Below are positions 16,416-25,099 of a stretch of 48,008 nucleotides of DNA, piece by piece (positions within the stretch are counted from its first letter, which is position 1; the number at the start of each line of letters is the position of its first letter). The notes under the pieces were generated by a model, which worked only from the letters and a program-made list of their open reading frames with translations, ran no database searches and was not told the origin of the DNA. The translations under genes were made by a program, and so were the position numbers. This stretch comes from JAAYEV01 sp964508195 (GTDB lineage: Bacteria > Bacillota > Clostridia > Ch29), in assembly GCA_964508195.1 (NCBI GenBank), contig CAZDSH010000007.1, positions 1 through 48,008 of the forward strand. The letters run 5' to 3'.

Positions 16416-17162
16416 CTAAAGGCCTAACATTATAGCCAGGTCTTTAGACTTTTGGCGGCTTACCGGTATCTCATCGCGGTTGGTCATTATAAGCTTGTAG
16501 GAGCTATAGGTCCATGGAATTATTTCCTTTATATAGTCCAAATTTACGATATAACTTTTATGACATCGAAAGAAAGTCCTCTGATCGGTTTTTTCCTGTA
16601 GTTCGTTTAACGTAAAATCGGTTATAAAGTCCCCGGCCTGCGTCCTCGCAACTATGTAGCCACAATCGGCGAAAAAGCATATTATCTCATCGGGTTCTAA
16701 TAATATTATCCGGCCGTTTTTTTCAACGGGTATATGCCTTGAAAATGTTTTCTTATCGTGCTGTTGTAACAAGTTTTCCAATCTTTCAGCGAGTCTCGGT
16801 TGCAAGAGCTCCTTTAACCTTTTAGCTGTCTGTGATAGCCTTACTTCGCTGATGGGCTTTAGAAGGTAATCCACCGCCTCTACTTCAAAGGCGTTCAATG
16901 CGTATTCATTATAAGCGGTTACGAAGACAATAAGGGGTTTGGGGTCCAGGGATGCGAGGGATTTAGATACTTCCAGTCCATTTAATCCCGGCATTTGGAT
17001 GTCGAGGAATACTACCTGGGGATGTAATTCTTTAATGAGGAATATTGCCTGACTGCCGCTCGATGCCACGCCTATTATTTCAAAACCGACGAGTTTACTT
17101 ATAAGGTAGCTTAATTCCTCCCGTGCCGGCGCTTCATCATCGGCGATTAGAACCCTTATCAT
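16416..17162 (-). CDS. LytTR-family response regulator (LytR/BtsR type)
   Basis: A 248-aa regulator. The receiver domain (residues 1-120) has acidic DDE at 8-10, phospho-acceptor D54 in VVFLDIQMPG, T86 and K107. The LytTR DNA-binding domain (about 140-245) has ...FFRCHKSYIVNLDYI... and the terminal IPVSRQKSKDL. Start ATG 17162 has AAGGAGGTG. Its partner is very likely the LytS-type kinase at 12756. It is upstream of and co-oriented with cstA. Confidence 0.93.
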   Translation of the reverse strand: MIRVLIADDEAPAREELSYLISKLVGFEIIGVASSGSQAIFLIKELHPQVVFLDIQMPGLNGLEVSKSLASLDPKPLIVFVTAYNEYALNAFEVEAVDYLLKPISEVRLSQTAKRLKELLQPRLAERLENLLQQHDKKTFSRHIPVEKNGRIILLEPDEIICFFADCGYIVARTQAGDFITDFTLNELQEKTDQRTFFRCHKSYIVNLDYIKEIIPWTYSSYKLIMTNRDEIPVSRQKSKDLAIMLGL

Positions 17163-17677
17163 TTATCGAAACACCTCCTTAATTAACATTGGGGCGGAAA
17201 TTTCCGCTGTATACTTTTACTTATCCCCACGCTTGCTCTATAGGGTGCGATACTATGCTTATAAGCGGAAAATAGAAAGTGGAAGGTAGCATGTGGGAGC
17301 GTCTCCTATATTAAAAAGCAACTAATGCCAACACGCATCTATGAAACAAACGTACCTGTCCCCCGTGTTCGTGTGGGCTCGCCTGTATATAGAATTATAA
17401 GGCTATTGCGCCTTTTATTCAATGCTATTAAATACTATATCGGCTATTGTTTTTATTGCGCGGTGGCGTTTGTGCAATTGCTTTCGAAAAACAAGTGTAT
17501 AGTCGTAATATTATGTATTGTCTTCTATAACAATGCCTATATAGGCGTGTCTATGCTTATTTTTATAGATTACCTACAAAAAGTTACTGGAAATATCGCA
17601 AAATACCAAAAGGATATCTTAATATCGTAGAGAATTATACCCTAAGCAGTATAATAATTTTAGAATGGAGGGTTTTG
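17163..17677. other. Intergenic region with degraded repeats
   Basis: No credible gene. 17228-17265 resembles the linker seen at 10152-10196, and CTAATGCCAACACGCAT (17325-17340) is a worn copy of the 175-bp element's edge. A TATAAT lies at 17650-17655 just before the TRAP operon, without a good -35. The 101-codon open frame at 17325-17630 has a repeat-derived start and no ribosome site. Confidence 0.5.
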
Positions 17678-18661
17678 ATGAGTAGGAAACTTTTGTATTT
17701 GTTAATGGCGTGTTTGCTGGTAGTATCGGTTGCAGGTTGTACACCTGCTGCTCCGGATACCGGAGATAACGGGGATGAGGGTCCGGCGGAACAGATATTT
17801 GTTAATATTGCTAGTGGCGGGACTGCTGGTACCTACTATCCCTTAGCCGGTGGTATGGCAGATATTTGGAATCGTAATATCGAAGGCATAAATGCTACCG
17901 CCCAGAGTACCGGTGCATCGGTGGCAAATATCAACATGCTTGAAGATGGAGAAGCGGAAGTAATAATGGTACAAAACGATATAGCCTATTATTCGGCTAA
18001 TGGTACCGAAATGTTTGAAGGCAAACAATATCCGGATCTCCGTGGCCTTTGCATATTGTATCCTGAGGATATTCAGATCGTTACCATTGAAGGTAGGGGT
18101 ATAGAGACCGTTGCAGATATCAAGGGCAAGAGAGTTGCCGTTGGCGCACCTGGGAGCGGTACCGAGGCGAATGCCCGTCAGATTCTCGAAGCAGCGGGGA
18201 TCACCTACAAGGATATAACCGTACAATACCTGGATTTCGCTGACGCTTCGAGCAACCTAAAGGACGGCAACGTTGATGTGGCGTTTATAACGGCGGGGCA
18301 TCCTACTGCGGCGATTCAGGATATCGGGGCACAGCATAAGGTTAAGCTGGTTACAGTCGAAGACGATATGGCAGAGAAGCTGATTGACAAATATCCTTTC
18401 TATACAAAGCTTACTATACCCGGGGGTACCTATATTGGAATAGAGGAAGATGTAAAAACTGTTGCTGTTCAGGCGATGCTTGCCGTAGATGCCGGGTTAG
18501 ACGAGGATTTGGCCTTCAATATGCTTGATACCATGTACGCCAATCATGACAGAATGAAGGCAGCCCACGCTACCGCCGGCGAACAGATTGTACCGGAAAA
18601 TGGCCTCAACGGAATGGGGATCGAACTGCATCCTGGTGCAGCAAGGTATTTCAATAAATAA
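17678..18661 (+). CDS. TAXI-family TRAP transporter solute-binding lipoprotein
   Basis: A 327-aa extracytoplasmic binding protein. It has a lipoprotein signal MSRKLLYLLMACLLVVSVAGC with lipidated cysteine near residue 21, followed by an acidic linker. TAXI-family features include IASGGTAGTYYPLAGGMADIW near residues 45-65, AQSTGASVANINML, and KGKRVAVGAPGSGTEANARQIL. It feeds the fused TRAP permease two genes downstream. The ligand is unknown; characterised TAXI proteins bind glutamate or similar acids. Start ATG 17678 follows ATGGAGGG; the TTG just upstream is disfavoured. Confidence 0.93.
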   Translation: MSRKLLYLLMACLLVVSVAGCTPAAPDTGDNGDEGPAEQIFVNIASGGTAGTYYPLAGGMADIWNRNIEGINATAQSTGASVANINMLEDGEAEVIMVQNDIAYYSANGTEMFEGKQYPDLRGLCILYPEDIQIVTIEGRGIETVADIKGKRVAVGAPGSGTEANARQILEAAGITYKDITVQYLDFADASSNLKDGNVDVAFITAGHPTAAIQDIGAQHKVKLVTVEDDMAEKLIDKYPFYTKLTIPGGTYIGIEEDVKTVAVQAMLAVDAGLDEDLAFNMLDTMYANHDRMKAAHATAGEQIVPENGLNGMGIELHPGAARYFNK

Positions 18662-18734
18662 CAAGAATGATATCAGTTAAGCTGGCACTTGTTTTAGCAG
18701 AATGAATTATTCTTAGCCAAAACGGGGATACAAC

Positions 18735-18832
18735 CGTGCTGAGATGTGGGAAGTTAAAGGCGGGATCTGGGTGTTGCTCTTGGTAACTGCCAAGGTTCCC
18801 ACTTCCCGCACCCTATGTCCCATTTCTCAGTG
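18735..18832 (+). other. Long imperfect hairpin between TAXI and DUF1850 genes
   Basis: Outer arms CTGAGATGTGGGA / TCCCATTTCTCAG, inner GCGGGA/TCCCGC and CTTGG/CCAAG give an extended foldback of about 95 bases. The arms contain GTGGGAAGT-like units of the 7-bp repeat family, so this may be a derived repeat acting as an mRNA stabiliser or attenuator that sets the ratio of binding protein to permease. Confidence 0.45.
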
Positions 18833-18843
18833 AAAGGGGGTCT

Positions 18844-18867
18844 GAGCATTGGAGGAATCCAATGCTC
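18844..18867 (+). promoter_or_regulatory. Hairpin between ribosome site and start codon of the DUF1850 gene
   Basis: GAGCATTGGA / TCCAATGCTC is a perfect 10-bp stem closed by GGAA. Upstream AAAGGGGG (18833-18840) is 34 bases from ATG 18875 in sequence, but about 10 once the hairpin is folded. GGAGGA lies inside the hairpin itself. Confidence 0.6.
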
Positions 18868-18874
18868 TGATTTT

Positions 18875-19381
18875 ATGAGACGACATAAATCATTGACGGG
18901 TATAGCCTTAATAATTCTAATAATCGCTATATTGGTTGGTTGCAGCCTAACACGGGAAAAGGTTCTTGTGTTTACAGGGGAGCGAGGCGAAAAGGTATGT
19001 TCAATTGCCGTCCCGGACAGAACATTTACCCTTGGGTTTATACATTCGGTACATCATACACCGGTTCATGAGGTCATGTATATATGTGATGATAATTCTT
19101 TGGCCCTTAGGGAATTGAGATACAGCACCTTTGGGGTGGGGATGCCCTATGGTTATGAGGGCGGCGAGCTAGAGATCATTGATGGGGAGTATGTTTTGCA
19201 GTTTGAAAGAAAATTTCAAAGTATTAATATGAAAGTATCGCCGATACCAGAACACACCATTACTATAGGTAGAAACGTGTACCCTTTACTAAGGTTTACA
19301 AGGCCCGAAGGATCTCTTAAAATAAAAGCAACCGACCGATGGTCGTTTAAACTGCTAGGACTTGGCAAGAAAGGGGCGTAA
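18875..19381 (+). CDS. DUF1850 lipoprotein of the TRAP operon
   Basis: A 168-aa protein of the DUF1850 family, which accompanies TAXI/TRAP transporters. Starting at ATG 18875 gives a clean lipoprotein signal (MRRHKSLTGIALIILIIAIL, then VGC). The conserved GFIHSVHHTPVHEVM and YSTFGVGMPYGYEGGE stretches follow. The frame is open back to 18815, but that would put a hydrophilic extension before the signal peptide. Two bases separate its stop from the permease start, so they are translationally coupled. The exact role is unknown. Confidence 0.85.
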   Translation: MRRHKSLTGIALIILIIAILVGCSLTREKVLVFTGERGEKVCSIAVPDRTFTLGFIHSVHHTPVHEVMYICDDNSLALRELRYSTFGVGMPYGYEGGELEIIDGEYVLQFERKFQSINMKVSPIPEHTITIGRNVYPLLRFTRPEGSLKIKATDRWSFKLLGLGKKGA

Positions 19382-19383
19382 AC

Positions 19384-21330
19384 ATGGAAAACAAAGAAAA
19401 CCCGGAAGTTATAATAGATAGTGATGATATATTAAGAAAATTTGATAAAGAATCGGATTTTCGAGTTCTAACAGGTTTTAGTGCAAGGTTAGTTGCGGCG
19501 ATTGCAATTGCTTTTTCATGCTTCCAGCTTTATACCGGAGTATTCGGTGTACTGGACGGGATGATACAAAAATCTATACACTTATCCTTTGGCCTTTGTC
19601 TTATGTATTTATTATACCCAATGCGTAAAAACTGGTCCAGGGATAAATTTCATCCTGTTGACGTAGCCCTGGCTGCAATAGCTACGGTGGTTCCGTTGTA
19701 CATTGTAGTAAATTATAAGGATTTGGTTTTAAGGGCCGGCAGGGTTACAACTTTGGATTTTATAGTGGGTATAATTGCAATCGTGCTGATCTTGGAGATA
19801 ACCCGCAGAGTAGTGGGCTGGCCCATGGTAATAATAGCTATAATATTTTTGATATATGCCATCATAGGGCGACATATACCGGGGAAACTCGCCCATAGAG
19901 GCGTTAAATTCCCCAGTCTTGTGCAGCATCAATTCTTTACTGCGGAGGGTATTTTAGGCATACCCCTAGGGGTCTCGTCTACGTTTATATTCTTATTTAT
20001 TTTGTTTAGCGCTTTCTTGGAGAAGACTGGAATGGGAGAATTTTTTATTGACCTAGCTAATACACTAGCGGGTTGGGCTTCTGGCGGACCGGCGAAGGTA
20101 GCCGTTTTGTCCAGCGGACTTATGGGTACCGTATCGGGCAGTTCCGTGGCCAACGTGGTAGGTACGGGGAGCTTTACCATACCGATGATGAAAAGGTTAG
20201 GCTATAAACCGGAGTTTGCGGGGGCGGTAGAGGCTACGGCATCGACGGGCGGACAGCTGATGCCGCCTATAATGGGTGCCGCGGCGTTCCTGATGGCGGA
20301 GTTTACGCAGTATCCCTATGCAAGGGTAATAACGGCGGCGGCTATCCCGGCATTGCTCTATTACTTCGGCGTATGGGCCGGCGTGCATTTTGAGGCAAAG
20401 CGATTAAAACTTAGGGGTTTAAGCAGGGAGGAGCTACCTAATGTAAAGAAAATCATGACGGAACGGGGTCATTTGGTGTTACCCCTGTTCGCAATAGTTT
20501 ATCTGTTGGTTACAGGTAAATCCCCTATGAAGGCGGCCCTTTATGCAATAATTTTGTCCGTTTTGTGTTCAATGTTAAGAAAAAATACGCGGATAGGTTT
20601 TAAAGATATAATAGGCGGTCTTGAGCAAGGGGCAAGGAGCGCTCTAGGTGTCGTAGCGGCTACCGCCTGTGCCGGTATCATAATAGGTGTCGTTACTCAG
20701 ACGGGCCTGGGACTTAAGATGGGTTCCACGCTGGTGGATTTCGCCGGCGGGAGGCTATCCCTAACGTTGTTCTTTGCGATGCTCACATCCTTAATATTGG
20801 GTATGGGGGTACCAACAACGGCGAATTATGTAATAACGTCTACCATAGCTGCACCGGCGCTTTTGCTGTTGGATGTGCCGATGCTTGCGGCCCACCTTTT
20901 TGTATTCTATTTTGGGATTATCGCCGACGTAACGCCCCCCGTTGCACTAGCAGCCTTTGCAGGGGCGGGTATCGCTAAGGCAAATCCCCTCAAAACTGGC
21001 ATAACAGCCTTTAAGCTGGCAATAGCCGCTTTCCTTGTACCCTACGTATTCGTATACAATCCGGCTATGCTCCTTATAGATGTTACGCCTGTTGCGATGA
21101 TATTGATGTTAATAACTTCGCTAGTAGGTATAATAGGCGTAGCCTCCGGCGTATCCGGGTTCTTTATTACGGAACATGCGTGGTTTGAACGGATTATCTT
21201 TTTTATAGGCGGATTGCTTATGGTTATCCCCGGCATGTATACTGATTCTATAGGCATCGCGGTATTACTCGTGGGATTCTTTATACAAAAAAAGAAATTA
21301 ACAAAGGAAAGGCTCAGTGTGGAAACTTGA
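19384..21330 (+). CDS. TRAP transporter fused permease (small + large membrane subunits)
   Basis: A 648-aa membrane protein, with about 4 N-terminal helices (DctQ-like) joined to the 12-helix DctM-type domain. The DctM signature regions are seen: SGLMGTVSGSSVANVVGTGSFTIPMMKRLGY (around residues 240-270), EATASTGGQLMPPIMGAAAF, and LGMGVPTTANYVITSTIAAPAL (around 475-495). With the TAXI lipoprotein and the DUF1850 protein it forms a complete sodium- or proton-driven uptake system. Confidence 0.93.
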   Translation: MENKENPEVIIDSDDILRKFDKESDFRVLTGFSARLVAAIAIAFSCFQLYTGVFGVLDGMIQKSIHLSFGLCLMYLLYPMRKNWSRDKFHPVDVALAAIATVVPLYIVVNYKDLVLRAGRVTTLDFIVGIIAIVLILEITRRVVGWPMVIIAIIFLIYAIIGRHIPGKLAHRGVKFPSLVQHQFFTAEGILGIPLGVSSTFIFLFILFSAFLEKTGMGEFFIDLANTLAGWASGGPAKVAVLSSGLMGTVSGSSVANVVGTGSFTIPMMKRLGYKPEFAGAVEATASTGGQLMPPIMGAAAFLMAEFTQYPYARVITAAAIPALLYYFGVWAGVHFEAKRLKLRGLSREELPNVKKIMTERGHLVLPLFAIVYLLVTGKSPMKAALYAIILSVLCSMLRKNTRIGFKDIIGGLEQGARSALGVVAATACAGIIIGVVTQTGLGLKMGSTLVDFAGGRLSLTLFFAMLTSLILGMGVPTTANYVITSTIAAPALLLLDVPMLAAHLFVFYFGIIADVTPPVALAAFAGAGIAKANPLKTGITAFKLAIAAFLVPYVFVYNPAMLLIDVTPVAMILMLITSLVGIIGVASGVSGFFITEHAWFERIIFFIGGLLMVIPGMYTDSIGIAVLLVGFFIQKKKLTKERLSVET

Positions 21331-21358
21331 ACCGTTAACAAATTAAATTAAATAAAGG

Positions 21359-21402
21359 TAGCCTATCCCCGGGGATCGATCCCCGGGGATAGGCTTTTTG
21401 AA
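21359..21402 (+). terminator. Terminator with a perfect 36-bp palindrome
   Basis: AGCCTATCCCCGGGGATC followed immediately by its exact reverse complement, then TTTTT. It closes the TRAP operon. Confidence 0.9.
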
Positions 21403-21403
21403 A

Positions 21404-21438
21404 AAATGTGGCACGGGGACGGTTTGTTTGCCACATTT
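21404..21438. repeat. TGTGGCA hairpin repeat, copy 2
   Basis: AAATGTGGCA...TGCCACATTT around CGGGGACGGTTTGTTT. Directly after the terminator. The remaining bases to 21604 hold no gene. Confidence 0.8.
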
Positions 21439-21604
21439 ATGGTGTCAGTTTTCCGCCTCCTACTTTCAATTTCCAGTTTTCGAATTTACCATGGGGGTAT
21501 AGGCACAGTTATGAACAGCCCTATGCCAAGGCTTATATAATATTTAACGCGGGGTATATCCCCTATATTTGACGAAGGGAAGATCGCTCCCGGCATTTTA
21601 ATGG

Positions 21605-22501
21605 CTATTGTTGCAATAGCTGGAGTATAATACCCTCTAGGAACTTCTTTACGTTTATCTTTCCATGATAACAGGACTTTTCCCTTATGAAGTCCATCTC
21701 CTGCTTCACCTCTTTAAAATCAAAAAGGGACGTTGAATACCGGATAAATCTTTTATCATTGGGGTTTTCTATTCCCATGGTAGCTATATTTTGCAAAGCC
21801 TTAGATACTGCCCTTCTTATTCTCTGTTCTATTGCCTTAACGCCGAAGGATGATTGGCCCTCACGGTTATTCTTATAGTAACGCTTGCTTAACAGTTTGT
21901 ACATGTTGCTTAGTTTATAGTTGAAATACTTATCCGATGATGCTTTTTTGTGTAGGATTATTTCTATGAGCCTTTTTATATCCATACATCCCGCATCACC
22001 GGTAATGCCGAGACTTGCAAATATAGAATCGATGGAGATGTCCTGCTGTGGGTAATTGTCATCCTTTATATCGCTTACACCCCTATCAAGGCCCTCCACC
22101 GTTCTATGGATAATGGACAGGGATTTTCGTAGTTTTATCATTTCCCGGACTCTATCTATGATGGATAGTACTTCTATAACATTAATAGGTTTATGTATGT
22201 AAAATTCTATTCCGCTTTCATAGGCCATGGATACCATGTCCTCGGCATCTACTTGGGATATCATTATAAAGCAACTGTTACAGCCGGCGTATTTTAATCT
22301 TTTAATAGTTTCGATTCCATCACAGCCCGGTATTAAAAGGTCCATAAGTACAATATCGGGGTTAAGGTTTAATATATTGCTGTACGCCTTGGGCCCATCC
22401 TCCGCTTCACCTAATATTTTGCCAAGATTTTTGGACTCAATTATATTGGTTAGGATTTTCCTTACACCTATATCATCATCCACTATAAAAAAACTCAGCA
22501 T
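21605..22501 (-). CDS. GlnL (YcbB)-like response regulator
   Basis: A 298-aa regulator. The receiver (residues 1-120) has DDD 8-10, D54 (DIVLMDLLIPG) and K104 (IHKPINV). A C-terminal domain of the YcbB type follows (SLGITGDAGCMDIKRLIEIIL..., about 155-298). B. subtilis GlnL of this build, with GlnK, controls glutamine uptake and glutaminase. Start ATG 22501 has AAAGGGGAA in front and overlaps the kinase gene by 26 bases. No glutamine genes are adjacent, so the target is unclear. Confidence 0.8.
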   Translation of the reverse strand: MLSFFIVDDDIGVRKILTNIIESKNLGKILGEAEDGPKAYSNILNLNPDIVLMDLLIPGCDGIETIKRLKYAGCNSCFIMISQVDAEDMVSMAYESGIEFYIHKPINVIEVLSIIDRVREMIKLRKSLSIIHRTVEGLDRGVSDIKDDNYPQQDISIDSIFASLGITGDAGCMDIKRLIEIILHKKASSDKYFNYKLSNMYKLLSKRYYKNNREGQSSFGVKAIEQRIRRAVSKALQNIATMGIENPNDKRFIRYSTSLFDFKEVKQEMDFIREKSCYHGKINVKKFLEGIILQLLQQ

Positions 22502-23798
22502 TTTTCTTTGATTCCCCTTTACCGGTTAATCGTACTAGCGGTATGTTAACTTTAAAGGTTGTGCCGCCACCGGGATCGGATTTAACAGAAATGCTACCCC
22601 TAAGATGTTCCACGAGGGATTTAACGTGTGTAAGCCCAAGACCCGTAGACATTGCACCGGTCATTGGATCGTATTTGGTGGAAAACCCCGGTTCAAAAAT
22701 TACCCTAAGCTGATCTTCGGGGATGCCGCTACCATTGTCAGCAATCTCGATAATTAGATCATCATTTTCAGTATATTCGGATACGGAGATTTCACCGTTT
22801 TCGGCGGTGGCATCTATAGCATTAAATATTAGATTGTTAAGGATAGAGACCAAAGAATAATATTGCGTGATCGTTAGGTTGTTCTGGAACTGAAAATTTA
22901 GATTTCTGTTTTTGCCGATACCCTCTATGTATCTTCTACTATTATCCCTTATTATTTCAAATATTTCAAATAACATCATTTTTTCATCGCCTACAGGGTT
23001 AGGTAGTAGTTTTTCTATGCCCGTAACAACCCTTTGATAATCCTTTTTAATCTCGTGGATATCCTTGGCCAAGGCCAGGGCTCTTTCCTTGTAGGGGCCT
23101 AAGGGGTTATTCCCATCGGCATCCTCAAGGTCGCTTATATGTATATACAATGAATAACCGCTATTCATAACATTTTCAATATCCTGCATAGATTTACGTA
23201 GATAAAAAAGCTCCGCTTTAAGGTTTGATATAAATAGCAGCAGTTCTATGTATCTGTTGTAATGTGCCTTTTTGAGAATTAGTACGTTATAAAGTTTTAT
23301 GGCCCAGTACGTAAGCACCGCTATAAAGCTCCTAAGAAGTGCTACAAGCAAGAGACTTGATAAAACTATGGAGAAGTTCTCCATAACCTTGTTTCGAATG
23401 ATGAGCTCTATTACATTTGCCATAGTATCTATTGCCGTTAAAAGCGTTATCCCAAGTAATGGGTTTTTGACGTGTTTGCGTACGTCCAGTAGATAAAAAA
23501 GTAAACCACTTATCAGATAGAACATACCGCCAGGGTAGTGTTTAGTTATAATATCTGCAATGGGTATGCTGTGGTTTAGGTAATCGAGTACGAATCGTCC
23601 GGAAAAAACCGAAACCGCTACAACAGCGGCAGCGGTTATTACCGGTAGCCGGTTAAAATAAAGAAGAACAAAAACGAATACTATAGGGCTTAGGGAAAAA
23701 CGGAAATCAGAGCCGAAGGGGTAAATATATATTTGGCCCGTAATAAAAACCAGTAGGCCGCAGAATAGTAATTTCTTAATAGTATCCTGTTTATTCAC
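22476..23798 (-). CDS. GlnK (YcbA)-like sensor histidine kinase
   Basis: A 440-aa kinase with 5-6 N-terminal membrane helices (residues about 8-175). The likely phospho-histidine is H248 in LAKDIHEIKKDY. The ATPase domain has NNLIFNAIDA, IADNGSGIP, FEPGFSTK and STGLGLTHV. GTG start at 23798 follows AGGGAGAGGAAAGG. It is co-transcribed with the downstream regulator. Confidence 0.85.
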   Translation of the reverse strand: MNKQDTIKKLLFCGLLVFITGQIYIYPFGSDFRFSLSPIVFVFVLLYFNRLPVITAAAVVAVSVFSGRFVLDYLNHSIPIADIITKHYPGGMFYLISGLLFYLLDVRKHVKNPLLGITLLTAIDTMANVIELIIRNKVMENFSIVLSSLLLVALLRSFIAVLTYWAIKLYNVLILKKAHYNRYIELLLFISNLKAELFYLRKSMQDIENVMNSGYSLYIHISDLEDADGNNPLGPYKERALALAKDIHEIKKDYQRVVTGIEKLLPNPVGDEKMMLFEIFEIIRDNSRRYIEGIGKNRNLNFQFQNNLTITQYYSLVSILNNLIFNAIDATAENGEISVSEYTENDDLIIEIADNGSGIPEDQLRVIFEPGFSTKYDPMTGAMSTGLGLTHVKSLVEHLRGSISVKSDPGGGTTFKVNIPLVRLTGKGESKKNAEFFYSG

Positions 23799-23856
23799 GG
23801 CATCCTTTCCTCTCCCTTATTTATGATGTTCAATTTTTATATAAAGCATAAAGGTC

Positions 23857-23887
23857 AAAGCAATAAGGCTTTGATCCTTATTGCTTT
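23857..23887 (-). terminator. Hairpin at the end of the bactofilin gene
   Basis: AAAGCAATAAGG / CCTTATTGCTTT, a perfect 12-bp stem with a 7-base loop. It overlaps the bactofilin stop codon. A weak U-tract follows on the minus strand. Confidence 0.5.
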
Positions 23888-24303
23888 GGCATAGGTTTCT
23901 TAGCCTGCTTAGTTTCCTTTTCAGGCTCGTCCGTCGGTACATTTTTTTTGTCCCCCATGAGACATTTACCTGTAAATATTGCCCCCTCATCTACTACGAG
24001 GTTGCCCACCTTGATGTCACCGTCGATATATGCCGACGGGTTTAGATGCAACTGACCCATAATTTCTGTATTGCCCTCAATCCGGCCTGCTATATGGGCG
24101 TTCGTAGCCATTATGTTGCCGGTTATTTTGCCCGTGTCCCCTACCACTAAATCGCCTTTAATATCTAATTCGCCTTTAAAAGTGCCCTCAATCCTGACTG
24201 TCCCTTCGGCATTAAGATTTCCGTCAAATACCGCTGATTTGCCTATAAGGGTGTTTACCTTATCGTACTTTGGAGCAGTGTTTTCTTTTCTTTTACTGAA
24301 CAT
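23878..24303 (-). CDS. Bactofilin (polymer-forming cytoskeletal protein)
   Basis: A 141-aa protein built almost entirely of the bactofilin beta-helix (residues 18-115, with repeats such as GTVRIEGTFKGELDIKGDLVVG and GNLVVDEGAIFTGK). Short disordered tails follow, the C-terminal one charged (DEPEKETKQAKKP). Bactofilins polymerise without nucleotide and often scaffold cell-wall hydrolases. ATG 24303 follows AGGGAGG. It follows the coiled-coil stub by 23 bases, so the two are co-transcribed. Confidence 0.92.
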   Translation of the reverse strand: MFSKRKENTAPKYDKVNTLIGKSAVFDGNLNAEGTVRIEGTFKGELDIKGDLVVGDTGKITGNIMATNAHIAGRIEGNTEIMGQLHLNPSAYIDGDIKVGNLVVDEGAIFTGKCLMGDKKNVPTDEPEKETKQAKKPMPKQ

Positions 24304-24326
24304 TTTTTTACCTCCCTGATCTGTTG

Positions 24327-24677
24327 TTATTCGCCGATCCCTACCATCTCTTTTACTTTTTCTTCGGTTGCTTTAAGGGATTCTAGTTTGGCCCTAACCT
24401 CCGCTGTAATACTGCTGAGGGTTTCTATCTCCCTTTGTTGAGTCATGTTCGTATTTTCGAGCCTTTTAATGTCATCGAGCCTATACTGGTAAGTCTGGTT
24501 TAGGTTACTCGTTGCATAGGTCATGACGCCCACAAATAACAAAAACGTTGCAAAACCCCCGAGCATTATATTAAAGAGCGCCCTGGGCAGCCTTATACTT
24601 CTGATGTTTTTAGTGGTGCCCCGTATAAATTTCAATGTTATGTATTTGCGCCTTTTCTTTCGTATAGCCTTTTTCAA
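24327..24677 (-). CDS. Membrane-anchored coiled-coil protein, apparent M23 peptidase lacking its catalytic domain
   Basis: About 116 aa: a basic N-terminus (KKAIRKKRRKYITLKFI), one membrane helix (about residues 38-58), then a coiled coil (RLDDIKRLENTNMTQQREIETLSSITAEVRAKLESL). This is the layout of the N-terminal half of clostridial M23 metallopeptidases that neighbour bactofilins, but the protein stops at MVGIGE with no HxxxD or HxH peptidase motifs. The start is most likely TTG 24677, which follows GGAGGG at 7 bases. The in-frame ATG at 24701 lies upstream of that ribosome site. Confidence 0.7.
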   Translation of the reverse strand: MKKAIRKKRRKYITLKFIRGTTKNIRSIRLPRALFNIMLGGFATFLLFVGVMTYATSNLNQTYQYRLDDIKRLENTNMTQQREIETLSSITAEVRAKLESLKATEEKVKEMVGIGE

Positions 24678-24701
24678 ACCGGATCCCTCCAAATTATGCA
24701 T

Positions 24702-25085
24702 GTATAGAATTTCTACGCTAATGGACAGAATCCTTTTTTAAATCCTAATTATATATAACATGGTAATAATACCGTGTTATTTTTGCATTCTTCGGGTTTT
24801 ACCCTATAACCTCGGATAAAGAAATGCAATTTTATTAACATTTTATATACAGGTTTTAATATTTAACCCATTATATATAGTATGAGATATATAGTATAAG
24901 GCCAAGATTTGATATAATTTAAGTCATAGCTGATTTATACAATTTAAACGGGTACACGTATTTTTAAATAAAATCGAACCCGAGGATTTCGGTAGGCACT
25001 TATTCAGTATTCGCCTTCGTTCTTCGTTAAGACAAAAAATTACGTGGAAACGTGCCTTCGGGTTTGGGCATAGGGATATTTTATC
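24702..25085. other. Intergenic region between the coiled-coil gene and thpR
   Basis: AT-rich. It holds the exact second copy of the 22-bp motif (24831-24852), overlapping tracts of ATATATAGTAT (24871-24900), and an isolated TATAAT at 24913-24918. No gene is seen. Confidence 0.45.
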
Positions 25086-25099
25086 AGGAGGTGTTCGTT

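Noticed and set aside
17325..17630. 101-codon frame before the TRAP operon
   Set aside because: Begins in degraded repeat DNA, lacks a ribosome site and has no family resemblance.
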